This document shows, piece by piece, positions 54,372 through 63,319 of a stretch of 64,000 bases of DNA; within the stretch, counting starts at the first letter, position 1, and each line of letters opens with the position of its first letter. Where the stretch lies: positions 124,001 through 188,000 of the forward strand of contig NZ_KV917377.1 of assembly GCF_002019705.1 (NCBI RefSeq). The letters are read 5' to 3'. Position numbers and translations under genes: made by a program. A model generated the notes under the pieces. The model was given only the letters and a program-made list of their open reading frames with translations. It was not told the origin of the DNA and searched no databases. Source of the DNA: Shouchella patagoniensis (GTDB lineage: Bacteria > Bacillota > Bacilli > Bacillales > Bacillaceae_D).

Positions 54372-55658
54372 ATGTCAGTACAGTTACCACGAGGAACCCA
54401 AGATATATTGCCCGAAGATGCAGTAATCTGGCAGTATATCGAAAAAGTCGCTAAAGAAGTATGTGAAACCTATAACTTTGAAGAAATAAGAACACCTATA
54501 TTTGAGCATACGGAAGTATTTACAAGAGGTGTTGGCGATACAACAGATATAGTTCAAAAGGAAATGTATACGTTTAAAGATAGAGGTGATCGAAGTTTAA
54601 CGCTTCGCCCTGAAGGCACAGCCTCTGTTGCGCGTTCGTATGTTGGGAATAAACTGTTTGGATCACCGAATCAGCCTACAAAACTTTATTATACTGGACC
54701 GATGTTTCGTTATGAGCGTCCCCAAGCAGGGAGAATGCGTCAATTTGTTCAATTTGGAGTGGAAGCACTTGGAAGTGCAAGTCCCCAATTAGATGCAGAG
54801 GTTTTGGCGTTACTAGTTGATATATGCAAACGTTTAGGCATTGTGAATTTAAAACTGGTTATTAATTCACTTGGCGATTCAGAAAGTAGAATTGCGCACC
54901 GCGAAGCACTTATTAGCCACTTTAAACCAGCGATTGGCGAATTTTGCAGCGATTGCCAAGCTCGTTTAGAAAAAAATCCATTACGAATTCTCGACTGTAA
55001 AAAAGATCGGGAGCACCCTTTAATGAACACAGCGCCTTCAATTCTTGACTTTTTAAATGATACTTCAAGCAATTATTTTACTCAACTAAAAGAAACGCTT
55101 GATATGCTAGGTATTTCTTATACTGTTGACCCAACACTTGTTAGAGGGCTTGATTATTATAACCATACTGCTTTTGAGTTAATGAGCACAGCACCTGGTT
55201 TTGGTGCGATTACAACATTATGTGGTGGTGGCCGCTACAACGGTCTTGTACAAGAATTTGGAGGACCCGAAACTCCAGGGATTGGGTTTGCATTCAGTAT
55301 TGAACGTTTTATTCTAGCGATGAAGGCAGAACAAGTGGAGTTACCAAAGAGACGAAATTTAGACGCTTACGTTGTTGCGCTTGGTGATGAAGCGAATAAA
55401 AGAGCACCATTGATTGTACACCAATTAAGGCAAGCAGGACTTCGAGTGGATAAAGATTACTTAAACAAAAAAATGAAAGCACAATTAAAAGCAGCGGATC
55501 GTTATGCAGCTTCATGCACGGTCATTATTGGTGATGATGAGCTTTCCCGAGAAGAAGCTGTTATTAAACATATGAGTTCCGGCGAACAAAAAACAATACC
55601 ATTAAGTGAATTAGTGAGTCATATAGTAGACCTAAGAGGAGGAAAACAAAATGATTAA
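54372..55658 (+). CDS. hisS: Histidyl-tRNA synthetase HisS
   Basis: 428 residues of a class II synthetase: [13 protein letters not shown] at the start, motif 2 region [20 protein letters not shown], the His-specific [14 protein letters not shown], motif 3 GGRYNGLV through [11 protein letters not shown], and an anticodon-binding domain from about 330. It charges tRNA-His. ATG with AAAGGAGAGGG upstream. It overlaps aspS by eight bases. Confidence 0.95.
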   Translation: MSVQLPRGTQDILPEDAVIWQYIEKVAKEVCETYNFEEIRTPIFEHTEVFTRGVGDTTDIVQKEMYTFKDRGDRSLTLRPEGTASVARSYVGNKLFGSPNQPTKLYYTGPMFRYERPQAGRMRQFVQFGVEALGSASPQLDAEVLALLVDICKRLGIVNLKLVINSLGDSESRIAHREALISHFKPAIGEFCSDCQARLEKNPLRILDCKKDREHPLMNTAPSILDFLNDTSSNYFTQLKETLDMLGISYTVDPTLVRGLDYYNHTAFELMSTAPGFGAITTLCGGGRYNGLVQEFGGPETPGIGFAFSIERFILAMKAEQVELPKRRNLDAYVVALGDEANKRAPLIVHQLRQAGLRVDKDYLNKKMKAQLKAADRYAASCTVIIGDDELSREEAVIKHMSSGEQKTIPLSELVSHIVDLRGGKQND

Positions 55659-57423
55659 ACGAACACACCACTGCGGTCAGCTTGGAGTAGAGCTTGCAGG
55701 AGAGCAAGTCGAATTAAAAGGATGGGTGCAGCGCCGCCGTGACCTTGGTCAAGTAATCTTCTTAGATGTAAGAGACCGTTCAGGCATCGTACAAACAGTC
55801 TGTAGCCCGGATATTAGCAAGTCTGCTTTGGAAGCGGCGGATAAAATTCGTAACGAATACATTGTTGCAATAAAAGGGACGGTAGTTGAAAGATCGGCTA
55901 ATGCAGTTAATGAAAAACTAGCCACGGGGTTAATCGAAATTCATGTAGATGAATTAGAATTGATTAATTCATCAAAATCACTTCCGTTTCAAATCGAAGC
56001 AAATACAGAAGCTTCTGAAGATGTACGTTTAAAATATCGATATTTAGATTTACGTCGACCTGATATGCAAGAATCATTTGCGATGCGTCATCGTGTGATG
56101 AAAACAGTGCGAGATTTTCTAGATAATGATGGTTATTTAGAAATTGAGACGCCAATGCTTACTAAGAGTACACCAGAAGGTGCTAGAGATTATTTAGTCC
56201 CAAGTCGAGTTCATCCAGGGGAATTTTATGCTTTGCCTCAGTCTCCACAGATTTTCAAGCAATTATTAATGGTATCTGGTTTCGAAAAATATTTTCAAAT
56301 TGTTCGCTGTTTCCGTGATGAAGACTTGCGTGCAGACAGACAACCTGAATTTACCCAAATTGATATTGAAACAAGTTTTCTTGACACAGAAGAAATTTTG
56401 GCAATGACAGAAAGCATGATGCAGCGTCTTATGAAAGAAACACACGATCTAGAAGTTGAGCAGTCATTTGATCGTATAACGTATGATGAAGCAATGAATC
56501 GTTATGGTTCTGATAAGCCAGATACACGTTTTGGGATGGAGCTTATCGAGCTCTCAGAAGTGTTAAAAGACACGGACTTTAAAGTCTTCAAAAGTGCGAT
56601 CGAGTCAGGGGGTATCGTGAAAGGGTTAAAGCTAGAAGGTGGCGCAGACCAAATGTCCCGTAAAGAAATCGATGCATTAACTGATTTTGTAAAGCCTTAC
56701 GGAGCTAAAGGTTTAGCTTGGCTAAAAGTGGACCAAGACGAATTAAAAGGTCCGATTGCAAAATTCTTTAATGAAGAACAAGCACAAGCCTTAATTACGG
56801 CAATGGATGCGAGTGCAGGAGACCTACTATTTTTTGGAGCTGATAAAAAGCAGGTTGTATTTGACTCACTTGGTGCACTACGCTTAAAATTCGGTAAAGA
56901 CTTCGACTTAATTGACAAAAGCAAATTTAATTTTCTATGGGTAGTTGATTTTCCACTTGTTGAATATGATGAACAAGCGAAACGCTATGTTGCCTTACAC
57001 CACCCGTTTACTCGTCCGAAAAAAGAAGATGAACACTTAATGGAATCAAAACCAGAAAGTGTTCGTGCAGAAGCATATGACCTTGTTTTAAATGGCTATG
57101 AGCTTGGTGGAGGTTCTCAGCGTATTTATGAACGAGGTTTGCAAGAAAAAATGTTTGCGTTATTAGGATTTAGCGAAGAGGCAGCAAAAGAAGAGTTTGG
57201 CTTTTTGCTTGATGCATTCGAATATGGAACACCTCCACATGGTGGAATTGCACTTGGTCTTGACCGCATCGTAATGTTGTTAGCACAGAAGAACAATTTG
57301 CGCGAAGTCATTGCATTTCCAAAAACAGCTAGTGCAAGTGATTTATTAACAGAAGCGCCAGGATCAGTTAGTGTTGAGCAATTAATTGATTTAAACCTCT
57401 CTGTTATTGCAAAACGTAGTTGA
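55651..57423 (+). CDS. aspS: Aspartyl-tRNA synthetase AspS
   Basis: 590 residues: an N-terminal OB-fold anticodon domain (1-105, [20 protein letters not shown]), class II motifs (motif 2 [18 protein letters not shown], motif 3 GLDRIVMLL near 535) and the GAD insertion domain (about 300-410). It charges tRNA-Asp. In bacteria without AsnRS it may also mischarge tRNA-Asn; this cannot be judged here. ATG after AAGAGGAGG, coupled to hisS. Confidence 0.95.
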   Translation: MIKRTHHCGQLGVELAGEQVELKGWVQRRRDLGQVIFLDVRDRSGIVQTVCSPDISKSALEAADKIRNEYIVAIKGTVVERSANAVNEKLATGLIEIHVDELELINSSKSLPFQIEANTEASEDVRLKYRYLDLRRPDMQESFAMRHRVMKTVRDFLDNDGYLEIETPMLTKSTPEGARDYLVPSRVHPGEFYALPQSPQIFKQLLMVSGFEKYFQIVRCFRDEDLRADRQPEFTQIDIETSFLDTEEILAMTESMMQRLMKETHDLEVEQSFDRITYDEAMNRYGSDKPDTRFGMELIELSEVLKDTDFKVFKSAIESGGIVKGLKLEGGADQMSRKEIDALTDFVKPYGAKGLAWLKVDQDELKGPIAKFFNEEQAQALITAMDASAGDLLFFGADKKQVVFDSLGALRLKFGKDFDLIDKSKFNFLWVVDFPLVEYDEQAKRYVALHHPFTRPKKEDEHLMESKPESVRAEAYDLVLNGYELGGGSQRIYERGLQEKMFALLGFSEEAAKEEFGFLLDAFEYGTPPHGGIALGLDRIVMLLAQKNNLREVIAFPKTASASDLLTEAPGSVSVEQLIDLNLSVIAKRS

Positions 57424-57449
57424 CAATAAGCCTCAGCTCATTCTATAAT
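57420..57449 (+). promoter_or_regulatory. Sigma-A promoter of the SAM riboswitch-hom unit
   Basis: TTGACA overlaps the aspS stop codon; an 18-base spacer leads to a perfect TATAAT. Confidence 0.82.
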
Positions 57450-57486
57450 GTGCAATATTAACAAAATACCAGAAAATTTAATATTA

Positions 57487-57630
57487 CTTATCCAGAGTGG
57501 TGGAGGGACCTGACCCGACGAAACCCGGCAACCAGTTTTTTTAAAACAAAGGTGCTACTTTCAGCAGAACGATGTGTTCTGGAAGATAAGTGAGGTGCCC
57601 CCCTTTTCTTATCGAAGAGGGGGGTTATTT
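57487..57630 (+). promoter_or_regulatory. SAM-I riboswitch (S-box) with terminator
   Basis: The aptamer (57487-57593) has CTTATCCAGAGTGGTGGAGG, then GACCCGACGAAACCCGGCAACC in the usual order, and closes with GGAAGATAAG that pairs with the start. A terminator follows (CCCCCCTTTT with AAGAGGGGGG, then TTATTTTGTTTT). High SAM should stop transcription before hom. Confidence 0.95.
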
Positions 57631-57660
57631 TGTTTTATTATTAGCTAAGGAGTGGGAAAT

Positions 57661-58860
57661 GTGAAAATTGGTCTAATCGGTTTTGGAACTGTAGGAACAG
57701 GGATTTATGAACGCATCATACAATCTCAAGATGAAATTGAACGGTTGCTAGGTAAACGAATCAATATTGTTTCAATTCTTGTGAAAAACCAAGCGAAAGT
57801 GCGCGACGCTTCCGTCATTGAGCGAGTGACTTCTTCTTGGGAGCACTTCTTAAAAACCGACTATGATCTTGTTTTTGAAGCGATGAATGGGACGGAACCG
57901 GCAAGGACGTATACGAAAGCACTATTAAAAAGAGGAATCCCGGTTATTTCAGCAAATAAGAAGCTAGTTGCTACCCATGGAGAAGAGCTTGAGGATACCG
58001 CACAGCAAGCGAATGTATATTATGGTTGGGATGCTGCAGTTTGCGGGGCAGTTCCAATCGTAAATGTATTAAAAACGGTCTTACCAACAACGGAAATTAG
58101 CTCTGTTCAAGGCGTTCTAAATGGAACAACAAATTATATTCTGACAAGAATGAAAGAAGGTAAAACGTACATAGAAGCGTTAGAAGAGGCGCAGCAATTA
58201 GGTTATGCAGAGGAAGATCCTTCTGCAGATGTAGAAGGTTTTGATGCAGCTTATAAGATAGGTTTACTAGCAAAGTTATGTTTTGGAGAATGGATAAAAC
58301 CTGATCTAATCGCTCGTGAAGGAATTAAGTTGATTGATGTGTGGCATATTCAAGTAGCACTTGAGTTAGGCTTTTCGTTAAAATTACTAGCGCAAGCTGC
58401 TGTGAATAAGCGAGGAGATCTTGTTTGTTCCGTGAAGCCCACTTTTATCGCATCAACCCATCCATTGGCAGCAGTTGAGGATGTGATAAATGGCGTTTGT
58501 ATAAACGGGACAGCGATCGGTCAACTAGTATTTTCTGGACCTGGTGCGGGTAAACAAACGACTGCCAACAGTGTTGTGGAAGATTTTGTCCTACACGAAC
58601 AGAATAGAAAATTAAAACGTGAGCCACGTATAGAAAAGTTGACTGAGAAAGAGCAAGACGGAAAGGAATTATGGTTGATTAAAGAAGGGGAAAGAGAGTT
58701 GGCGCAAGAACTTGTGAGAAAAACAAAGAAATGGGCAGAAAAAGAAGTGGTAGGAGGGTCCGTCTTATTAGTCAATTCTCCAACGTACCCGGTGCCGTTT
58801 GCCACATATCCATTAATTGGGTCCGCTTCATTGAGAAGTAAAGAGACCGCAAAAAGGTAA
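57661..58860 (+). CDS. hom: Homoserine dehydrogenase, short form under SAM riboswitch control
   Basis: 399 residues: a Rossmann N-terminus (IGLIGFGTVGTGIYE), catalytic region SANKKLVATHGEEL and NGTTNYILTRM, EEDPSADVEGFDAAYK with the catalytic Asp/Lys region, then GPGAGKQTTANSVVEDF. It makes homoserine from aspartate semialdehyde for methionine, threonine and isoleucine. The C-terminus of about 75 residues does not look like the ACT domain of the usual B. subtilis Hom (433 residues). GTG 57661 follows TAAGGAG by eight bases. No thrC or thrB follows, and control by a SAM riboswitch suggests a methionine-dedicated enzyme. Confidence 0.93.
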   Translation: MKIGLIGFGTVGTGIYERIIQSQDEIERLLGKRINIVSILVKNQAKVRDASVIERVTSSWEHFLKTDYDLVFEAMNGTEPARTYTKALLKRGIPVISANKKLVATHGEELEDTAQQANVYYGWDAAVCGAVPIVNVLKTVLPTTEISSVQGVLNGTTNYILTRMKEGKTYIEALEEAQQLGYAEEDPSADVEGFDAAYKIGLLAKLCFGEWIKPDLIAREGIKLIDVWHIQVALELGFSLKLLAQAAVNKRGDLVCSVKPTFIASTHPLAAVEDVINGVCINGTAIGQLVFSGPGAGKQTTANSVVEDFVLHEQNRKLKREPRIEKLTEKEQDGKELWLIKEGERELAQELVRKTKKWAEKEVVGGSVLLVNSPTYPVPFATYPLIGSASLRSKETAKR

Positions 58861-58863
58861 CCG

Positions 58864-59172
58864 TTATGGTCGAAATTTCGTTTCAGGCATTCGTTTCTTA
58901 AATTCTTTAATTAGTTCGTCCGGTGCTGTTTTAATCTTATAAGTTGATACACCTTGACTTGTATGAAGATATAGGAACCCGAGTGTATCTTTTTTATTGC
59001 TTGGAAAACGATAGGATATATCAAACACAGATTCAATTGGATAATAATCGTGTGTCGTTTGAATTCGGTCTTCATATAAGCTTAATTCGAATGACGTTTC
59101 GACAATTCTTTTTTCTAACATTCCTATTTCTTGTTTCACTTCAATACACCGTTGTGTGACAATTGCGTTCAT
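58864..59172 (-). CDS. Hypothetical protein, 102 aa
   Basis: 102 soluble residues: an N-terminal helix (VKQEIGMLEKRIVETSFEL) and a beta-rich part (ESVFDISYRFPSNKKDTLGF, then LYLHTSQGVSTYKI) ending in a basic helix, reminiscent of small PH-like folds. No catalytic motif is visible. ATG 59172 has AGAGGAG eight bases upstream. It converges on hom with only three bases between stops. I do not recognise the family. Confidence 0.75.
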   Translation of the reverse strand: MNAIVTQRCIEVKQEIGMLEKRIVETSFELSLYEDRIQTTHDYYPIESVFDISYRFPSNKKDTLGFLYLHTSQGVSTYKIKTAPDELIKEFKKRMPETKFRP

Positions 59173-59313
59173 ATCATCAGCTCCTCTTTTTGATAAGTTA
59201 ACATATTTCTAAGTAAAACTCGAGTGATTATGTAGTTTAAAAATCATGCTTGGCGGTTAATAATGACTATACCAACGTGAATGAGACAAAAGTCGTAATT
59301 TTTCGAAAGGTTA

Positions 59314-59342
59314 TTGCTTAGAAATAGTCCATCTGTTAAGAT
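59314..59342 (+). promoter_or_regulatory. Promoter of 6S RNA
   Basis: TTGCTT, 17 bases, TAAGAT. Confidence 0.65.
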
Positions 59343-59349
59343 ACATATA

Positions 59350-59572
59350 CAACTTAAATCCTGAGATGTACGTAAGGACGTTACTCTTTGAGCCAACACC
59401 TTAAAAAAGGGAGCTTGTCGTTGTTGATCTGCTTACATGCCCCGCAAGCTGGGGACGTATAATGATTAATGCAAAGCACCCACCTGCCTGGCAGGTTCAA
59501 AGCTTCATTTTCCTACGGCATACTCGGGATCATACTTATGAGCTAAAGTGACCTAGTTGGTTGCTTTTTTTA
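59350..59572 (+). ncRNA. bsrA: 6S RNA (BsrA type)
   Basis: No open frame spans the region. CTTTGAGCCAACACC, GGGAGCTTGTCG, GCCCCGCAAGC and TTCCTACGGCATACTCGGGA match what I recall of Bacillus 6S-1 RNA. It ends in a hairpin (AGTGACC with GGTTGCT) and seven T residues. The place just before tcdA (yrvM) agrees with bsrA between aspS and yrvM in B. subtilis. 6S RNA binds sigma-A RNA polymerase. The ends are approximate. Confidence 0.85.
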
Positions 59573-59642
59573 TGTGTTTTTTTCTGTCAATGTGGTATGA
59601 TCACAAAAGGAAAAGCTTGTTATAAAGGAGATTGATCATAAA

Positions 59643-60410
59643 ATGCTACACCAATTTTCACGAAATGAACTAGCGATTGGCCATGATGGTCTTGAACGAT
59701 TAAAAGGAAGTACAGTGGCTGTTCTTGGGATAGGCGGAGTAGGTTCTTTTTCTGCTGAGGCACTTGCCAGATCCGGAGTGGGGAAAATTGTACTTGTAGA
59801 TAAAGATGATGTGGATATTACAAATGTGAATCGACAAATACATGCATTGATTTCGACTGTTGGACAGCCTAAAGTTGATCTAATGGCCAAGCGTATTGAA
59901 GAAATAAATCCAGAATGCAAGGTTGTCTCTTTAAAAATGTTTTACACAGAGGAAACGTATGAGTCTTTCTTTGATCATAAGCTAGATTATGTTGTTGACG
60001 CAAGTGATACGATTGCATATAAAATTCATTTAATAAAGGAATGTAAGAAGCGGAATATCCCACTTATTTCTAGTATGGGTGTTGCGAATAAGATGGATCC
60101 AACACGATTACGAATAACAGATATCTCGAAAACAAGCTATGATCCGATTGCTAAGGTCATTCGAACGAGATTACGTAAAGAAGGCATTCATAAGGGTGTT
60201 ACAGTGGTTTTTTCCGATGAGAAGCCTATTAAGATTCGTGAGGATATTCGGAAGGAAATCGTACCAGAGTCTGCTGAAGAAGGTTCAATTCGTAAAGCAA
60301 AAATGCCTCCTTCATCAAATGCTTTTGTACCTTCGGTTTCTGGTTTAATTATGGCAGGTCATGTCATTACTACTTTATTAGATGGAATAGAAATTAATCG
60401 ATTATCATAA
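59643..60410 (+). CDS. tcdA: TcdA, tRNA threonylcarbamoyladenosine dehydratase
   Basis: 255 residues of the E1-like/ThiF fold: the ATP-binding GIGGVGSFSAEALARSGVGK, DKDDVDITNVNRQ, VDASDTIAYKIHL and GSIRKAKMPPSSNAF near the end. It cyclises t6A37 to ct6A in tRNA. Start ATG after AAAGGAG. In B. subtilis this is yrvM, also next to 6S RNA. Confidence 0.93.
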   Translation: MLHQFSRNELAIGHDGLERLKGSTVAVLGIGGVGSFSAEALARSGVGKIVLVDKDDVDITNVNRQIHALISTVGQPKVDLMAKRIEEINPECKVVSLKMFYTEETYESFFDHKLDYVVDASDTIAYKIHLIKECKKRNIPLISSMGVANKMDPTRLRITDISKTSYDPIAKVIRTRLRKEGIHKGVTVVFSDEKPIKIREDIRKEIVPESAEEGSIRKAKMPPSSNAFVPSVSGLIMAGHVITTLLDGIEINRLS

Positions 60411-60454
60411 AAACATTTTAAGGCATCGTAAGATCGTCAGTATTTAGCAAAGTT

Positions 60455-60482
60455 GTTGCCGAGAGTCTTGGCAACGTTTTAA
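60455..60482 (+). terminator. Possible terminator after tcdA
   Basis: GTTGCC pairs with GGCAAC around nine bases, followed by GTTTT. The U-run is short. Confidence 0.5.
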
Positions 60483-60507
60483 ATGAATCAACTATTTACT
60501 CAATAGT

Positions 60508-60562
60508 AAAAAAGCTTGTCGACAGTCTCTTGTTAAGGGGCTGTATCGACAAGCTTTTTTTA
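60508..60562. terminator. Bidirectional terminator between tcdA and rsfA
   Basis: AAAAAAGCTTGTCGACAG pairs with CTGTATCGACAAGCTTTTTT (two-base bulge), with T-runs on both sides. Its 3' arm overlaps the rsfA stop. Confidence 0.8.
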
Positions 60563-61189
60563 TTTCTCTAGTTTTTCGAGGTTTCCATTTCCTTCCATGC
60601 GAAAAGCGGTTTGGTCTTCGATTGTGTCTTCGAGAATGGCCATCCGTCTTGCACGGTTCATAATAGAAATAAGTGATTGATAATCTTCTTCAATCATACT
60701 ATGTTCTTGTTTATTTCTGGCGAGCATTGTTTCTAAATCATTTAATTTTGATGAAGTTCTCTTGAGCTCCGTACGCAAACGATCGTTTTCTAATTTTAGA
60801 CTACTGGATTGTTCAGTTTGATTCTCGAGTTGTCTTAATTGAACAATAATCGAATCAATTGTTACTGAACCGCTAGTGTTTGACGGCGTCCGATAAAACG
60901 ATGGTTCTACTATGTTTGTTCGTTCAAATGTTTTTGGTTGAAAGAAGCTGGATGATAGCTCGCGTTTTCGTTCTTTCCTTTCACGTTTAGCTTGGTCTAT
61001 ATGGGTTAAATGTTTCTGTCTCACAACTGCATTCCATCGAAATCCGCATGCTGCAGAAGTTCGATTTAGTGCATCTCCGACTTCATCAAACGCTTTTAAT
61101 TGTGTGCTTCCTTCTTTTATATGATTTAGGACTGTCTCAGCTAACAGTACATCATCTTCATGGGACCATGCATCTTGTCTTATTTTCAT
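60560..61189 (-). CDS. rsfA: RsfA-family prespore transcription factor
   Basis: 209 residues: an N-terminal Myb/SANT-like DNA-binding domain (KIRQDAWSHEDDVLLAETVL and AACGFRWNAVVRQ), a basic region, and a C-terminal coiled coil (about 125-185). RsfA modulates sigma-F genes in the forespore in B. subtilis. ATG 61189 is preceded by AGGAG. Synteny with yrvM and yrvN differs from B. subtilis rsfA (ywfN), so it may be a paralogue. Confidence 0.82.
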   Translation of the reverse strand: MKIRQDAWSHEDDVLLAETVLNHIKEGSTQLKAFDEVGDALNRTSAACGFRWNAVVRQKHLTHIDQAKRERKERKRELSSSFFQPKTFERTNIVEPSFYRTPSNTSGSVTIDSIIVQLRQLENQTEQSSSLKLENDRLRTELKRTSSKLNDLETMLARNKQEHSMIEEDYQSLISIMNRARRMAILEDTIEDQTAFRMEGNGNLEKLEK

Positions 61190-61379
61190 TATCTCAACTC
61201 CTGCGATATGTCTTTGTTTTTACTTTTTCCAGTCTTGTTCTTTTTTATACTAGGCTAGTAAAAATCCATTTGAGTAAAGGAGATTATTTTGTCGAGATTG
61301 TTGTAACAGAAGCATTGACAGTCTATTTATTAACAGGATGACAGTTTAGGAGCAGCAAAAAAACGCAAGAAGAATAGAC

Positions 61380-62642
61380 TTACTTGCGTTTTTTGTATAA
61401 ATCGGCTAATGCTTGTTCAAATTTGCCTGTTTGTTTTGGTTCGTAATAACGGTGATTCTTGAATGAGTCTGGCAAATATTGCTGACGAACCCAAGCATCA
61501 GGAAAGTCATGCGGGTATTTATATTCCGTGCCTCGACCTAAATTTTTGGCTCCTTGATAATGCGCATCTTTGAGGTGACGAGGGATTTCACCACTTCCAC
61601 CATCTCTAAGTGACATTAATGCTTCATCGATTGCCTTATATGCACTGTTGCTTTTAGGAGACAGTGCTAGTTCGATGACGGCGTTAGCGAGAGGAATTCG
61701 TGCCTCTGGTAGTCCAATCCTTTCCGAGGATTCAATCGCGGCAAGCGTCCTTGAACCAGCTTGTGGATTCGCAAGACCGATGTCTTCATAGGCAATAACT
61801 AATAGGCGTCGATGGATGCTAACAAGATCTCCTGCTTCTATTAGTCTGGCTAAGTAGTGCAGGCTTGCATTCACATCGCTCCCACGAATCGACTTCTGAA
61901 AAGCAGAGAGTACATCATAGTGAGCGTCCCCATTTTTGTCATGTTGAATGCTTTTTTTCTGAATGCTTTGCTCTGCAGCGGAGAGAGAGACAGTTCTTAC
62001 ATTGTCTTTTCCTTTCAATGTAGAAAGAACGGCTAGTTCAAGAGCATTTAGAGCAGCACGTACATCTCCTCCACAAGCAAGGGATAAGTGAGTAATCGCT
62101 TCTGGTGCAATATCAATATTCTCATTTCCGAGGCCGTTTTCTACATCAGTAAGCGCGCGATTTAACGCTTTTTCAATGTCTTCTGGTGCTAATTGCTCTA
62201 ACTCAAATATATGACACCTGCTACGTATTGCCGGATTTATGGAATGGTATGGGTTTGCGGTTGTTGCACCAATAAGTAGAAGAAGGCCACTTTCTAGGTG
62301 GGGCAATAAAAAATCTTGTTTTGCTTTATCAAGTCGATGGACTTCATCAAGAATTAAAATTAAAGAGCCATACATCTTCGCTTCTTCAACTGTGGTTTCC
62401 ATATCTTTTTTATTGTGTACGGTCGCATTAAGCAACCGAAAGTGTTGACCGCTTGAACCGGCAATTGCACTGGCTATTGATGTTTTTCCTGTGCCTGGCG
62501 GTCCATAAAGCACCATAGATGAAAGCTGGTCAGCTTCCACCATTCTCCGCAGAAGCTTGCCTTCATCAAGAAGACTATGCTGACCAATGACGTCATCAAT
62601 TGATGTCGGACGCATGCGGAATGCTAACGGTTGTCTTTTCAT
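61380..62642 (-). CDS. rarA: RarA, replication-associated recombination ATPase
   Basis: 420 residues of AAA+ ATPase: PTSIDDVIGQHSLL, Walker A GPPGTGKTSIASAIA, Walker B LILILDEVHRL, sensor 1 LIGATTANPYHSINPAIRSR and the C-terminal MgsA tetramerisation domain (YEDIGLANPQAGS). It acts at stalled forks. ATG 62642 after AGGAGGG. In B. subtilis this is yrvN, next to yrvM, here with rsfA between. Confidence 0.93.
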   Translation of the reverse strand: MKRQPLAFRMRPTSIDDVIGQHSLLDEGKLLRRMVEADQLSSMVLYGPPGTGKTSIASAIAGSSGQHFRLLNATVHNKKDMETTVEEAKMYGSLILILDEVHRLDKAKQDFLLPHLESGLLLLIGATTANPYHSINPAIRSRCHIFELEQLAPEDIEKALNRALTDVENGLGNENIDIAPEAITHLSLACGGDVRAALNALELAVLSTLKGKDNVRTVSLSAAEQSIQKKSIQHDKNGDAHYDVLSAFQKSIRGSDVNASLHYLARLIEAGDLVSIHRRLLVIAYEDIGLANPQAGSRTLAAIESSERIGLPEARIPLANAVIELALSPKSNSAYKAIDEALMSLRDGGSGEIPRHLKDAHYQGAKNLGRGTEYKYPHDFPDAWVRQQYLPDSFKNHRYYEPKQTGKFEQALADLYKKRK

Positions 62643-62749
62643 TAAAAATCCCTCCTGTTAGGTGGTGCTCTTCGTAGTGTAGCGCACGATAGGACTACTT
62701 GTCCAAACTTAAAACAAGCCTGAATTTCTATCAATCCGGTATGAAAACA

Positions 62750-62867
62750 TGCTATAATGTCAAATGATTATAGAATGGTGGAATAAGTAAGGTATAGGGA
62801 CAAAGGAAATGACGATGTTTTGTTTTTAACTGCGAGATCGCCAGAAAACATGCTTATTTAAAAAGGA
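62750..62867 (+). promoter_or_regulatory. Promoter and structured leader of cymR
   Basis: TGCTATAAT (62750-62758) is an extended -10 promoter. The leader holds a mini-frame ATG-ACG-ATG-TTT-TGT-TTT-TAA (62809-62829) with AAAGGA before the second ATG, and a hairpin of ATGTTTT (62815-62821) with AAAACAT (62845-62851). The ribosome site of cymR, AAGGAG, lies after it. Confidence 0.5.
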
Positions 62868-62876
62868 GAATGACTT

Positions 62877-63296
62877 ATGAAAATTTCAACAAAAGGGCGC
62901 TACGGACTAACAATTATGATGGCTCTTGCCAAAAAAACTGGTGAGGGACCTGTTTCCTTGAAATCAATCGCTAAGGAATATAAACTATCAGAGCACTATT
63001 TAGAACAATTAATTGCACCACTTCGAAACGCAATGCTTGTAAAAAGTGTCCGTGGAGCATACGGTGGTTATATGTTAGCAAAGGATGCTGAGGCCATTAC
63101 TGCGGGTGATATCATTCGTGTACTGGAAGGTCCAATTAGTCCTGTAGAAGTGCTGGAAGATGAAGAGCCTGCAAAACGTGACTTATGGATTAAAATTCGT
63201 GATGCAGTGAAAGACGTGTTAGATAAAACAACCCTTGCAGACTTAGCGAACTTTAAAGAAGAAGGCGAGCAAGATTATTATATGTTTTATATTTAA
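62877..63296 (+). CDS. cymR: CymR, Rrf2-family master repressor of cysteine metabolism
   Basis: 139 residues: an Rrf2-type winged helix (MKISTKGRYGLTIMMALA, then LKSIAKEYKLSEHYLEQL and VKSVRGAYGGYMLAK) and a C-terminal dimerisation helix (LWIKIRDAVKDVL). No Cys triad is present, so it is not an Fe-S type regulator. In B. subtilis CymR acts with CysK to repress cysteine uptake and synthesis genes. It precedes the cysteine desulfurase gene, as in B. subtilis (yrzC-yrvO). Confidence 0.93.
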   Translation: MKISTKGRYGLTIMMALAKKTGEGPVSLKSIAKEYKLSEHYLEQLIAPLRNAMLVKSVRGAYGGYMLAKDAEAITAGDIIRVLEGPISPVEVLEDEEPAKRDLWIKIRDAVKDVLDKTTLADLANFKEEGEQDYYMFYI

Positions 63297-63319
63297 TGGA
63301 ATGATGGAAGGTGCGGTTT

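Noticed and set aside
59173-59313. Stretch between the 102-aa gene and the 6S RNA promoter
   Set aside because: AT-rich with no convincing frame, hairpin or repeat; I see nothing to annotate beyond the upstream region of both genes.
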